A stretch of DNA of 64,000 nt, taken from Kineococcus rubinsiae (GTDB lineage: Bacteria; Actinomycetota; Actinomycetes; Actinomycetales; Kineococcaceae). Under the pieces are notes generated by a model that saw nothing but the letters and a program-made list of their open reading frames with translations, was not told the DNA's origin and did no database searches. The stretch lies in the NCBI RefSeq assembly GCF_011839805.1, contig NZ_VWPY01000017.1, forward strand, positions 1-64,000, read 5' to 3'. Shown one piece after another: positions 1 to 7,423 of the stretch. The translations under genes and the position numbers were made by a program. How positions within the stretch are numbered: position 1 is the first letter of the stretch; every line of letters begins with the position of its first letter.

Positions 1-2075
1 GGCGCCAGCTGCTCGCCGCGCTGCCCCTGCTCGGCCGGCGCGGCGGCAGCGCCCTGGAGGGCGCGTGGCGGCAGCTGCTGCTCGCCGAGGCGGAGGTGCA
101 GCAGGGCCGGACCCGGGCCGCGGCGCGCCGGGTGCGGCGCGCGCAGGAGCTCGGCGCGGCCCTCGACGCCCCGCTGCTCACCTACCGGGTGCTGCTCGCG
201 CAGTCCGCGGCCCGCCTCGCGCAGGGCGCGGTGGCCGACGCGGACCGCGACCGGTGGCTCGCCGGGGTCCTCGCCGAGCGGCAGGGGTGGCCGAACCTCG
301 TGCGCCGCGCGCAGCAGGCGACCCGCCAGACCCGTCCCGCGCTCCCCACGGAGGCCGGGGACGCCGCGCTCGGGCCGCTGCCCGGCTCCGGCTCGGGGCC
401 CTCGCGCACGGGGCGGGCCACCGACGCGGGCCGGCGCCGGATGCTCGCCGCCATGCGCGACGTCGGCGACGCCGCGCAGGTGCTCGACCCGCTGGACCTC
501 GTGCGCCTGGCGCTGGACCAGTCGTGCGACCTGCTGGGCGCCGACCGGGCCGTGCTGCACCTCACCGACCGCGCCGGGCGGCTCACCGTCTTCGCGGGCC
601 GCACGCGCGCGGGCACCGACCTGACGAGCGCGTCCGGCGTGCCGCAGGACGGGGCCCAGGGCGGGGCGGCGGACGGGGTGGAGGCCGTCGCGATCCACCC
701 GACCGTGCTGCGGGCGGCGCAGACGGGCCGCCCCGTCGTGCAGGGCATGCCCCCGGCCGAGGCCGCGTGGCCCGACGCGCCCGAGGACGGGCGCGGGGAC
801 GTGCCGCGCAGCGTCGTCGCCGTCCCGCTGCTCGTCCGCGGTCGCCGCACCGGCGTCCTGTCCGTCGTGAGCACCGTCGCGCAGGGGGCCTTCGGCCGCA
901 CCGACGTCGAGCTGCTGCAGCTCATCGCGGGTCAGGTGGCGCTGTCGCTGGCCACGGCCCGGGCCGCGCGCCTGGAGGTCGAGGTCCACGGGGCGCAGCG
1001 CGAGCGCGACCTCGCCGAGGCCGTGCGCCGCGTGACGGAGGAGGTCGCGGGCAGCCTCGACCTGCCCACCGTGCGCCGCCGCCTGCTGCGCGCCGCGGTG
1101 CGCGAGCTCGGGGCCGACTCCGGTGCGCTCGTGCCGGTCGGCGCCGGCGGCACGCCCGCGGACGACGGCCCCGCCCTCGTGTGCGGCGCGGGGAGGCGCG
1201 CGGAGGTCCGCGAGCAGCCGTGGGCCGGCGGCGCCGGCGCCCACCCGCTGCTGGCCCGGGCCACCACGAGCACCGGGTCCGGGCCCCTGCCTCCCGCCGT
1301 CGCGCTGCTCTTCGGCGACCCCGCCGGCGACCCCGCCGACGATCCCGCCGACGACCCCGGCAGCGGTCCCGCCACGGAGGACGCCGGTGCGGCTCCGGCC
1401 GGGCGCTGGCTCGTCGCCCCGCTGCGCGACCGGACGGGCCGCGTCACCGCGGCGCTCGTCCTGCTCGCGCGCGCCGGCGGCCTCGACGGGCGCACGCACG
1501 TGGCGGCCGCCCTGGCCGCGCCCGCGGCCGTGGCCCTGGAGAACGCGCGGCTCTTCGCCCAGGTCGAGCAGCTGGCGCGCACGGACTCCCTGACCGGTCT
1601 CGCGACCCGCGGGCACCTGCTGAGCCTCGGCGAGCAGCGCGTCGAGCGCCTCGGCGGCGGATCGCTGGCCGCGCTGATGGTCGACGTCGACCACTTCAAG
1701 GCCGTCAACGACCGCTTCGGCCACGCCACGGGCGACGAGGTCCTCGCGGCCGTGGCGGGGCGGCTGCGCCACGCGGCGCGCGACGGTGACGTGCTGGGCC
1801 GCTACGGCGGGGAGGAGTTCGCCCTGGTCGTCGCGGGGACCGGAGACGGCGCCGCCGCGCGCGAGCACGACGTGCGGCGCCTCGCGGAGCGGCTGCGCAC
1901 GGGGGTCAGCCGCACCCCCGTGGAGGTCCGCGGCGAGCGGCTGCGCGTCACCGTGAGCGTCGGGGTCGCGCTGCTGCGCGAGGGCGAGGACCTGGGCGAC
2001 GTGCTGGGCCGGGCCGACTCGGCCCTCTACGCCGCGAAGGCCGCGGGCCGCGACGCCGTGGTGCTCGCCCCGTGA
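1..2075 (+). CDS. GAF-GGDEF diguanylate cyclase, 5' end outside window
   Basis: Makes the second messenger c-di-GMP from two GTP. The frame is open from the first bases of the window, so the start lies upstream; the first in-window GTG (96) falls inside a helical, TPR-like stretch. From that GTG, two GAF-type sensor regions occupy roughly residues 135-290 and 300-485. The GGDEF domain covers about 490-655. The active-site loop is GGEEF at residues 571-575. An RxxD motif (RDGD) sits five residues before it, which is the spacing of a product-inhibition I-site. No transmembrane segment is visible, so it probably senses a cytoplasmic signal. Catalytic and inhibitory motifs both look intact. No EAL domain is present. 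Confidence 0.9.
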   Translation, partial: RQLLAALPLLGRRGGSALEGAWRQLLLAEAEVQQGRTRAAARRVRRAQELGAALDAPLLTYRVLLAQSAARLAQGAVADADRDRWLAGVLAERQGWPNLVRRAQQATRQTRPALPTEAGDAALGPLPGSGSGPSRTGRATDAGRRRMLAAMRDVGDAAQVLDPLDLVRLALDQSCDLLGADRAVLHLTDRAGRLTVFAGRTRAGTDLTSASGVPQDGAQGGAADGVEAVAIHPTVLRAAQTGRPVVQGMPPAEAAWPDAPEDGRGDVPRSVVAVPLLVRGRRTGVLSVVSTVAQGAFGRTDVELLQLIAGQVALSLATARAARLEVEVHGAQRERDLAEAVRRVTEEVAGSLDLPTVRRRLLRAAVRELGADSGALVPVGAGGTPADDGPALVCGAGRRAEVREQPWAGGAGAHPLLARATTSTGSGPLPPAVALLFGDPAGDPADDPADDPGSGPATEDAGAAPAGRWLVAPLRDRTGRVTAALVLLARAGGLDGRTHVAAALAAPAAVALENARLFAQVEQLARTDSLTGLATRGHLLSLGEQRVERLGGGSLAALMVDVDHFKAVNDRFGHATGDEVLAAVAGRLRHAARDGDVLGRYGGEEFALVVAGTGDGAAAREHDVRRLAERLRTGVSRTPVEVRGERLRVTVSVGVALLREGEDLGDVLGRADSALYAAKAAGRDAVVLAP

Positions 2076-2106
2076 CGGCGGCCGCGGCGGCGAGCGGGAA
2101 CGGGCC

Positions 2107-2820
2107 TCAGAGCAGCGTGCGCCAGTAGCTCCAGAACTCCACGCCGATCAGCGCCACCAGCAGGGCGTAGGTGAGGACGGCCGCGAGCACGCGGAACTCG
2201 ACGAGGGTCCGGGCCGCGCCCCGCAGCCCGGCGGGCACGGGCAGCAGGCCGCGGTCGAGGGAGTCCGCGGTCGTCGTCCAGAACGTCGCCACCACCACGG
2301 CCCACACGACCATGCAGTAGGGGCAGAGGGCGTGGATCGAGGTGAGGCTCTGGGTGACGAGCCAGCCCACGAACACCGCGCCCAGGGTGATGCCGACCTG
2401 GAAGCCGCGCTCCACCCAGCGCGGCAGCCGGGTGCCGGACAGCACGAGCAGGCCCAGCAGCGTCATGACGGTGAACGCCGCGATGCCCATCAGCGGGTTC
2501 GGGAAGCCGAACACCGCGGCCTGGTCGGTCTTCATGACGCTGCCGCACGAGAGGACCGGGTTGATGCTGCAGCTGGGCACGTACCCCGGGTTCTCGGCCA
2601 GCTTGAAGCGCTCGACGGTCAGGGTGAACGCCGCGACGAACCCCACGAGGCCGCCGACGGTCAGCAGCAGCCCGCGGGCGCGCACGGAGACGGGCAGGGC
2701 GGACAGGTGGCCCTCGCGCGAGGCGTCCTCGTCGAGCAGGTCGTCGTCGGCGAACAGGTCGTCGTCGGCGAGCTCGCCGTCGTCGTGCCCCCGGTCGTGG
2801 GCGGCGGTGGTGCCGGCCAT
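2107..2820 (-). CDS. Vitamin K epoxide reductase (VKOR) family membrane protein
   Basis: A 237-residue membrane thiol oxidoreductase of the type that, in actinobacteria, reoxidises a DsbA-like partner using quinone. After an acidic N-terminal tail of about 40 residues come four to five membrane segments. The two VKOR cysteine pairs are visible: a loop pair spaced C-x7-C (CSINPVLSC) and the redox CxxC (CPYC) near a membrane face. The ATG at 2818-2820 was chosen because AGGAGG stands just upstream; the much longer open frame has no support. The gene converges on the GGDEF gene, with about 30 nt between stops. No DsbA-like partner is adjacent. Confidence 0.9.
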   Translation of the reverse strand: MAGTTAAHDRGHDDGELADDDLFADDDLLDEDASREGHLSALPVSVRARGLLLTVGGLVGFVAAFTLTVERFKLAENPGYVPSCSINPVLSCGSVMKTDQAAVFGFPNPLMGIAAFTVMTLLGLLVLSGTRLPRWVERGFQVGITLGAVFVGWLVTQSLTSIHALCPYCMVVWAVVVATFWTTTADSLDRGLLPVPAGLRGAARTLVEFRVLAAVLTYALLVALIGVEFWSYWRTLL

Positions 2821-3018
2821 CGGTCCTCCTCGCGTGCGGTGCTGTCCGGTGCGGTGCTGTCCGTGCGGTCCCTCGCGGCCGGTCCCCCACCAGTGTGCGA
2901 CGTCCCGGCCCCTCCCAGGATCCTCGGCGCGCCTGGGCGCCGGCTGGACGCCCACGTCGACGGTGGCGCCCGACCCACGCCGACGACGAGCGTCCGCGGG
3001 CGCGGGGCGTGCGGGCGG

Positions 3019-3024
3019 TAGGTT
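3019..3024 (+). promoter_or_regulatory. -10 element of a probable leaderless hisN promoter
   Basis: TAGGTT lies six bases before the GTG start of hisN and no Shine-Dalgarno sequence is present. Transcription would then begin at or next to the start codon. The same arrangement recurs at several other genes in this window. Confidence 0.5.
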
Positions 3025-3030
3025 CGCGCC

Positions 3031-3900
3031 GTGCCGACCTCCCCCGCCCAGGTGAAGCGCTACGACGACGACCTGCGGCTGGCGCACGTCATCGCCGACC
3101 AGGTCGACGGGGTGACGACGGACCGCTTCAAGGCCCGCGACCTCGTCGTGGACACCAAGCCGGACCTGACGCCGGTCACGGACGCCGACCGCACGGCCGA
3201 GGAGCTGATCCGCTCCCAGCTCAAGCGGACCCGACCGCGCGACGCGGTGCTGGGCGAGGAGTTCGGGCTCGTCGGCCACGGGGCCCGGCAGTGGGTCGTG
3301 GACCCGATCGACGGCACCAAGAACTTCGTGCGCGGCGTCCCGGTGTGGGCGACGCTCATCGCGCTGCTCGACGACGGCGTCCCGGTCGTCGGCCTGGTCT
3401 CGGCGCCCGCGCTGCAGCGTCGCTGGTGGGCGGCGACGGGCTCGGGGGCCTGGACGGGGCGCAGCCTGTCGGCGGCCACGCGGATCTCCGTCAGCGGCGT
3501 CACGGACCTCGCGGACGCCTCGTTCGCGTACTCCTCCCTCGACGGCTGGGAGCAGACCGGCAGCCTCGACGCGTTCCTCGACCTGACCCGCAAGGTGTGG
3601 CGCACGCGCGGCTACGGCGACTTCTGGTCCTACATGCTGCTCGCCGAGGGCGCCGTGGACATCGCGGCCGAGCCGGACCTGCAGCTGTACGACATGGCCG
3701 CGCTCGTGCCGATCGTCACCGAGGCCGGCGGCCGCTTCACCTCCCGCGAGGGTGTCGACGGCCCGCACGGCGGCAATGCCGTCGTCAGCAACGGCCACCT
3801 GCACGAGGCGGCGCTGGCCCACCTCGGCACGGCCGCCGCGTGGGCCGGAGCCCCGGCTGGCGGCGCCGCCGGTGCGCCGGCCGGGGAGCCCGTGGAGTGA
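3031..3900 (+). CDS. hisN: Histidinol-phosphatase, inositol-monophosphatase fold
   Basis: Removes phosphate from histidinol phosphate in histidine synthesis; the fold is the Mg2+-dependent inositol monophosphatase superfamily. Metal-site motifs are visible: GEEFG near residue 71, and the DPIDGTKNF block near residue 90, whose wording resembles HisN rather than SuhB. A second metal-binding region (LYDMAALVPIVTEAGG) lies near residue 215. At 289 residues it is slightly longer than usual because of an Ala/Gly-rich tail. It starts at a GTG with a TAGGTT box just upstream, and its stop overlaps the next gene by 3 nt. An inositol-1-phosphatase role cannot be excluded. Confidence 0.82.
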   Translation: MPTSPAQVKRYDDDLRLAHVIADQVDGVTTDRFKARDLVVDTKPDLTPVTDADRTAEELIRSQLKRTRPRDAVLGEEFGLVGHGARQWVVDPIDGTKNFVRGVPVWATLIALLDDGVPVVGLVSAPALQRRWWAATGSGAWTGRSLSAATRISVSGVTDLADASFAYSSLDGWEQTGSLDAFLDLTRKVWRTRGYGDFWSYMLLAEGAVDIAAEPDLQLYDMAALVPIVTEAGGRFTSREGVDGPHGGNAVVSNGHLHEAALAHLGTAAAWAGAPAGGAAGAPAGEPVE

Positions 3901-4673
3901 GCACCGCGCCCGGGCTCGCGCCCCGCGAGCGCCGGCTGGTCGCCGCCGAGCTCGTCGTCGTCTTCGCCGTGTCCCTGGGCGCGAGCGGGCTGCGCGCGCT
4001 GGTGACGTTCGTCGGGGCCGTGACGGCCCCGCAGGCCCTGAACACGCAGACCGCGACGGTGCTCGGCAGCTACGCGCCCGACCGGCCGTGGCTGGACCTG
4101 TCCCTGCAGCTCACGCAGATCGTCACCGGCCTGGCGCCCGTCGCGCTGGTCGCCTACCTGCTCGTGCGCAGCGGGGAGTCGCTGCGCAGCATCGGCGTCG
4201 ACGGCCGTCGCCCGGGCCGCGACCTGGGGGCCGGGCTGGGGCTGGCCGCGGTCATCGGCGCCTTCGGGCTGGTGCTCTACCTGGCCTCGCAGGCCGCGGG
4301 CCTGAACCGCACGGTGGTCGCCTCGAACCTGCCCGACGTGTGGTGGGCCGTGCCGATCGCGGTGCTCGCCGCCGCGGAGAACGGGATCCTCGAGGAGGTC
4401 CTGGTCGCGGGGTTCCTGCTGCACCGGCTGGGTCAGCTGGGGGTGCGGGCCGTGCCGGCCATCGCGATCAGCGCGCTGCTGCGCGGCTCCTACCACCTCT
4501 ACCAGGGCCTCGGCGGGTTCGCCGGGAACGTGGCGATGGGCGTCGTCTTCGCGTGGATCTACCAGCGGTGGGGACGCACGGTGCCGCTGATCGTGGCGCA
4601 CACGGCCATCGACGTCGTCGCGTTCGTCGGCTACTCGCTGCTCGTCGGCAAGGTGTCCTGGCTGCCGGGCTGA
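3897..4673 (+). CDS. CPBP family intramembrane glutamic protease
   Basis: A 258-residue, about eight-pass membrane protein of the CPBP (CAAX protease and bacteriocin-processing, Abi) family. Motif 1 is the Glu pair in ILEEVLVAGF, motif 2 contains the His of SYHLYQG, and motif 3 is HTAIDV. The Arg usual in EExxxR is replaced by Ala, a departure also common in actinobacterial branches. The GTG start overlaps the hisN stop as GTGA, implying translational coupling, though no functional link to histidine synthesis is evident. The substrate is unknown. Confidence 0.8.
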   Translation: MSTAPGLAPRERRLVAAELVVVFAVSLGASGLRALVTFVGAVTAPQALNTQTATVLGSYAPDRPWLDLSLQLTQIVTGLAPVALVAYLLVRSGESLRSIGVDGRRPGRDLGAGLGLAAVIGAFGLVLYLASQAAGLNRTVVASNLPDVWWAVPIAVLAAAENGILEEVLVAGFLLHRLGQLGVRAVPAIAISALLRGSYHLYQGLGGFAGNVAMGVVFAWIYQRWGRTVPLIVAHTAIDVVAFVGYSLLVGKVSWLPG

Positions 4674-4704
4674 GGTCCCGACGCCGCGAGCCGCGACGAC
4701 CGGA

Positions 4705-4728
4705 GACGGGGGGCGCCCGCCCCCCGTC
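4705..4728. terminator. Bidirectional hairpin between convergent genes
   Basis: GACGGGGGGCG and CGCCCCCCGTC form an 11-bp perfect stem with a 2-nt tip, between the CPBP gene and the opposing VOC gene. There is no clear T tract, as is usual in very GC-rich genomes. Confidence 0.55.
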
Positions 4729-4752
4729 CCGGGCTCGTCAGCCCCGTGCGGG

Positions 4753-5184
4753 TCAGCTCTGGACGGGCGGCAGCACGTCCAGCACCCAGGTCACGCCGAA
4801 GCGGTCGGTGACCATGCCGTACAGGGGCGAGAAGCCGGCCGGGGCCAGGCCGGCGCGGACCGTCCCGCCGACGACCAGGGCGTCCCAGCACGCGGTGAGC
4901 TCCGCGGCGTCCGTGCCGCGCACCGAGACGTAGACGGCGTCCGTGCCCGCGTCGTGGGCCCGCCCCGGGGGCACGTCGAAGGCCATGAGGGAGAACCCGC
5001 TCGGCGCGCTGACGCCGCCCCACTTCAGCTGCGTCCCGACGGCGCCGTCGGCGGTGTCCCGCTCGTCCCCGCCCTGGGCGAAGGTGAAGGACAGGACCTC
5101 GCCGCCGAAGACCGCGGCGTAGAAGGCGAGGGCCTCGGGGGCCTGGCCGCGGAAGTTCAGGTGCGTGGTGGTGGTGATGCTCAC
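4753..5184 (-). CDS. VOC/glyoxalase superfamily (PhnB-like) protein
   Basis: A 143-residue single-domain protein of the vicinal-oxygen-chelate fold. It opens with THLNFRGQAPEALAFYAAVFGG, shown here only as a family signature (THLNFRG, then FYAAVFGG), and ends with the DRFGVTWVLDV strand typical of the PhnB/YjdN group. The GTG at 5182-5184 is preceded by AGGAG. It is divergent from a WYL regulator, an arrangement often seen for small stress-linked VOC proteins. Its substrate cannot be read from sequence. Confidence 0.85.
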   Translation of the reverse strand: MSITTTTHLNFRGQAPEALAFYAAVFGGEVLSFTFAQGGDERDTADGAVGTQLKWGGVSAPSGFSLMAFDVPPGRAHDAGTDAVYVSVRGTDAAELTACWDALVVGGTVRAGLAPAGFSPLYGMVTDRFGVTWVLDVLPPVQS

Positions 5185-5204
5185 GGGGGCTCCTCGGTGC
5201 GTCC

Positions 5205-5263
5205 GGCCACCCGGGCGGTGGCCACGAGGAGACGGTGTCGCCAGAAGAGGACAGGGCGTGTCC
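5205..5263. promoter_or_regulatory. Two inverted repeats in the VOC/WYL divergent promoter region
   Basis: A perfect 19-bp palindrome, GGCCACC-CGGGC-GGTGGCC, spans 5205-5223. A second one, GGACA-GGGCG-TGTCC, spans 5249-5263. Both lie in the 102-bp gap between the divergent genes, so they are candidate operators for the WYL regulator. Confidence 0.45.
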
Positions 5264-5286
5264 GCCACCTGCCGCATCCTGAGGAC

Positions 5287-6309
5287 GTGACCGAGAAGAA
5301 CGGGACGTCGGCGCGGCTGCTCACGCTGCTCTCGCTGCTGCAGGCCCGCCGGGACTGGCCCGGCGCCACGCTGGCCCAGCGCCTCGACGTGACTCCCCGC
5401 ACGGTGCGCCGCGACGTCGACCGGCTGCGCACGCTGGGCTACCCGGTGCAGGCGTTCAAGGGCCCTGACGGCGGCTACCGCCTGGGCGCGGGCACCGAGC
5501 TCCCGCCGCTGCTGTTCGACGACGAGCAGGCCGTCGCCCTGGCCGTCGCCCTGCAGCTCGCGGCCACCGGCGGCGCGGCCGTCGGCGAGGCGGCCGCCCG
5601 CGCCCTCACGACCGTCCGACAGGTCCTGCCGGCCCGGCTCCGCCACCGCGTGGACGCCGTCCGGGTCACCCCGGTGCCCCCGGCCGCCGCCCCCGACGTC
5701 GAGCCGGCGGTCCTCGTCGCCCTGACCACCGCCGTGCGCACCCGCGAGGTGCTGCGCTTCGGGTACGCGGACGGCAGCCCCTCGGACGCCGCCGCTTCGA
5801 ACGGCACCGCCCCGGACGACGCCCCGCGCCGGCGGGCGGAGCCGCACCACCTCGTCGCCCGGGGCGGGCGCTGGTACCTCGTGGGGTGGGACCTCGACCG
5901 CGGGGCGTGGCGCACCTACCGCGCCGACCGGATCACCCCGCTGGTGCCGACGGGGCCGCGTTTCACCCCCCGCGAGCTGCCCGGCGGGGACGTCGCGACC
6001 TTCGTGCGCGCCGCGTTCAAGGGCTCCCCCGACGGCGTCGACGCCTGGCCCTGCACGGGAACGGTCGAGCTCGCGCTGCCCGCCGCGCGGGTGAGCCCCT
6101 TCGCGGGCGACGGCACCGTGGAGGCGCTGGGGCCCGACCGCTGCCGGCTCACGCTGGGCGCGTGGTCGTGGGTGGGGGTCGCGGCCGCGGTGGCCCGCTT
6201 CGACGCCGACGTCCTCGCCGTCGGCCCCGCGGAGCTCGCCGGGGCGTTCCGGACCCTGTCGGACCGGTGCGCCGCGGCCGCGCTCGCCGGCCCGGGCGGC
6301 GGAGCCTGA
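5287..6309 (+). CDS. YafY-type HTH-WYL transcriptional regulator
   Basis: A 340-residue DNA-binding regulator. A DeoR-like winged helix occupies about residues 8-65 (recognition helix in VTPRTVRRDVDRLR). The WYL domain is about 140-235, with the name-giving W-Y-L at 196-198, followed by a WCX-type C-terminal domain. WYL domains bind small ligands or nucleic acid. The start is the first GTG after the palindromes, without an obvious ribosome binding site. It is transcribed away from the VOC gene, so it probably controls itself and that gene. Confidence 0.87.
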   Translation: MTEKNGTSARLLTLLSLLQARRDWPGATLAQRLDVTPRTVRRDVDRLRTLGYPVQAFKGPDGGYRLGAGTELPPLLFDDEQAVALAVALQLAATGGAAVGEAAARALTTVRQVLPARLRHRVDAVRVTPVPPAAAPDVEPAVLVALTTAVRTREVLRFGYADGSPSDAAASNGTAPDDAPRRRAEPHHLVARGGRWYLVGWDLDRGAWRTYRADRITPLVPTGPRFTPRELPGGDVATFVRAAFKGSPDGVDAWPCTGTVELALPAARVSPFAGDGTVEALGPDRCRLTLGAWSWVGVAAAVARFDADVLAVGPAELAGAFRTLSDRCAAAALAGPGGGA

Positions 6310-6318
6310 GAGGACCGC

Positions 6319-7413
6319 TCAGCCGCCTGCGCCGAGGACGTCCGCGGTGGCGACGGGTGCGTCGGCGGCGACGGCCATCCGGGAGCGGCGGGCGGTCGAG
6401 CGGCGCACGACGAGCTCCGGCTCGAAGACGACCTGCTGCGGGGCCCGGCCCTCGACCTGCGCGAGCAGCAGCTCCACCGCGGTGCGCCCGAGCAGCTGCC
6501 GGGGCTGGCGGACCGACGTCAGCGGCACGGTGGCCGTGGCCGCGAAGCCGATGTCGTCGTAGCCGACGATGGCGAGGTCGTCGGGCACCCGGACCCCGCG
6601 GCGCACGCACTCGTTGAGCACGCCCAGGGCGAGCAGGTCGTTGGCGCAGAAGACGGCGCTCGCGCGGGTCCCGGCGGGTTCGGCCAGCAGCTGCGCCGCG
6701 GCCTGCGACCCGGCGCGCACGGACATGCCGCTGGAGCGCACCTCCTGCACCTCCCCCGCCGCCGCGACGGCCAGGCGCAGGCCGTGCCGGCGGTCGTCGA
6801 CCTGCTGCAGACCGGGCGGCACGCCGACGAAGGCGACGCGGCGGTGCCCCGCCCCGAGCAGGTGCTCCCCGGCGAGCCGGCCGCCGAGCACGTCGTCGAC
6901 CGCGACCGAGGGGTGCTCGGGCGTGGCCGAAACGCGGTCGACGAGGACCAGGGGCGTGCCGTGGGACCGCACGTCGCGCAGCGCGGTGGTGGGGGTGCCG
7001 CTGACCGGGGTCAGCAGCACCCCCAGGACCCGCTGCTGGTCCAGGCGGTGCAGGTGCCGGGCCTCGCGCTCGGCGGAGTTCGCGCTGTTGCACATGACGA
7101 CGAGCGCGTCGTGCTGCTCGGCGAGCTCCTCCGCCCCGGCGATGACGTCGGTGAAGAAGGGGTTCGCGACGTCGAGGACCACCATGGCGATCGTCCGGCT
7201 GACCCCGGCGCGCAGCTGGCGCGCCGACTCGTTGCGGACGAACCCCAGCTCGTCGATGGCCTGCTGCACGCGGGTGCGCAACTGCTCGGACACGACCTCC
7301 GGCCGGTTGAGCACGTTGCTCACCGTGCCCAGCGAGACCCCGGCCCGCCGGGCGACCTCCTTGACCGTCGCCACGGGCTCAGGGTCCCACCCCGTCGCAC
7401 CCGGCACGCTCAC
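6319..7413 (-). CDS. LacI-family repressor of the rhamnoside operon
   Basis: A 364-residue regulator with an N-terminal LacI helix-turn-helix (VKEVARRAGVSLGTVSNVLN, about residues 17-36) and hinge helix, followed by a periplasmic-binding-protein-like effector domain. It is the last gene of the leftward rhamnoside operon, 10 nt after the second rhamnosidase. It is the obvious candidate to bind the TGACACGTTTCA operators in the 15.8-16.0 kb intergenic region, with rhamnose or a rhamnoside as inducer (inferred). A second GTG 13 codons in (codon at 7372-7374) is an alternative start closer to the conserved domain. Confidence 0.88.
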   Translation of the reverse strand: MSVPGATGWDPEPVATVKEVARRAGVSLGTVSNVLNRPEVVSEQLRTRVQQAIDELGFVRNESARQLRAGVSRTIAMVVLDVANPFFTDVIAGAEELAEQHDALVVMCNSANSAEREARHLHRLDQQRVLGVLLTPVSGTPTTALRDVRSHGTPLVLVDRVSATPEHPSVAVDDVLGGRLAGEHLLGAGHRRVAFVGVPPGLQQVDDRRHGLRLAVAAAGEVQEVRSSGMSVRAGSQAAAQLLAEPAGTRASAVFCANDLLALGVLNECVRRGVRVPDDLAIVGYDDIGFAATATVPLTSVRQPRQLLGRTAVELLLAQVEGRAPQQVVFEPELVVRRSTARRSRMAVAADAPVATADVLGAGG

Positions 7414-7423
7414 GAGGTGACCC

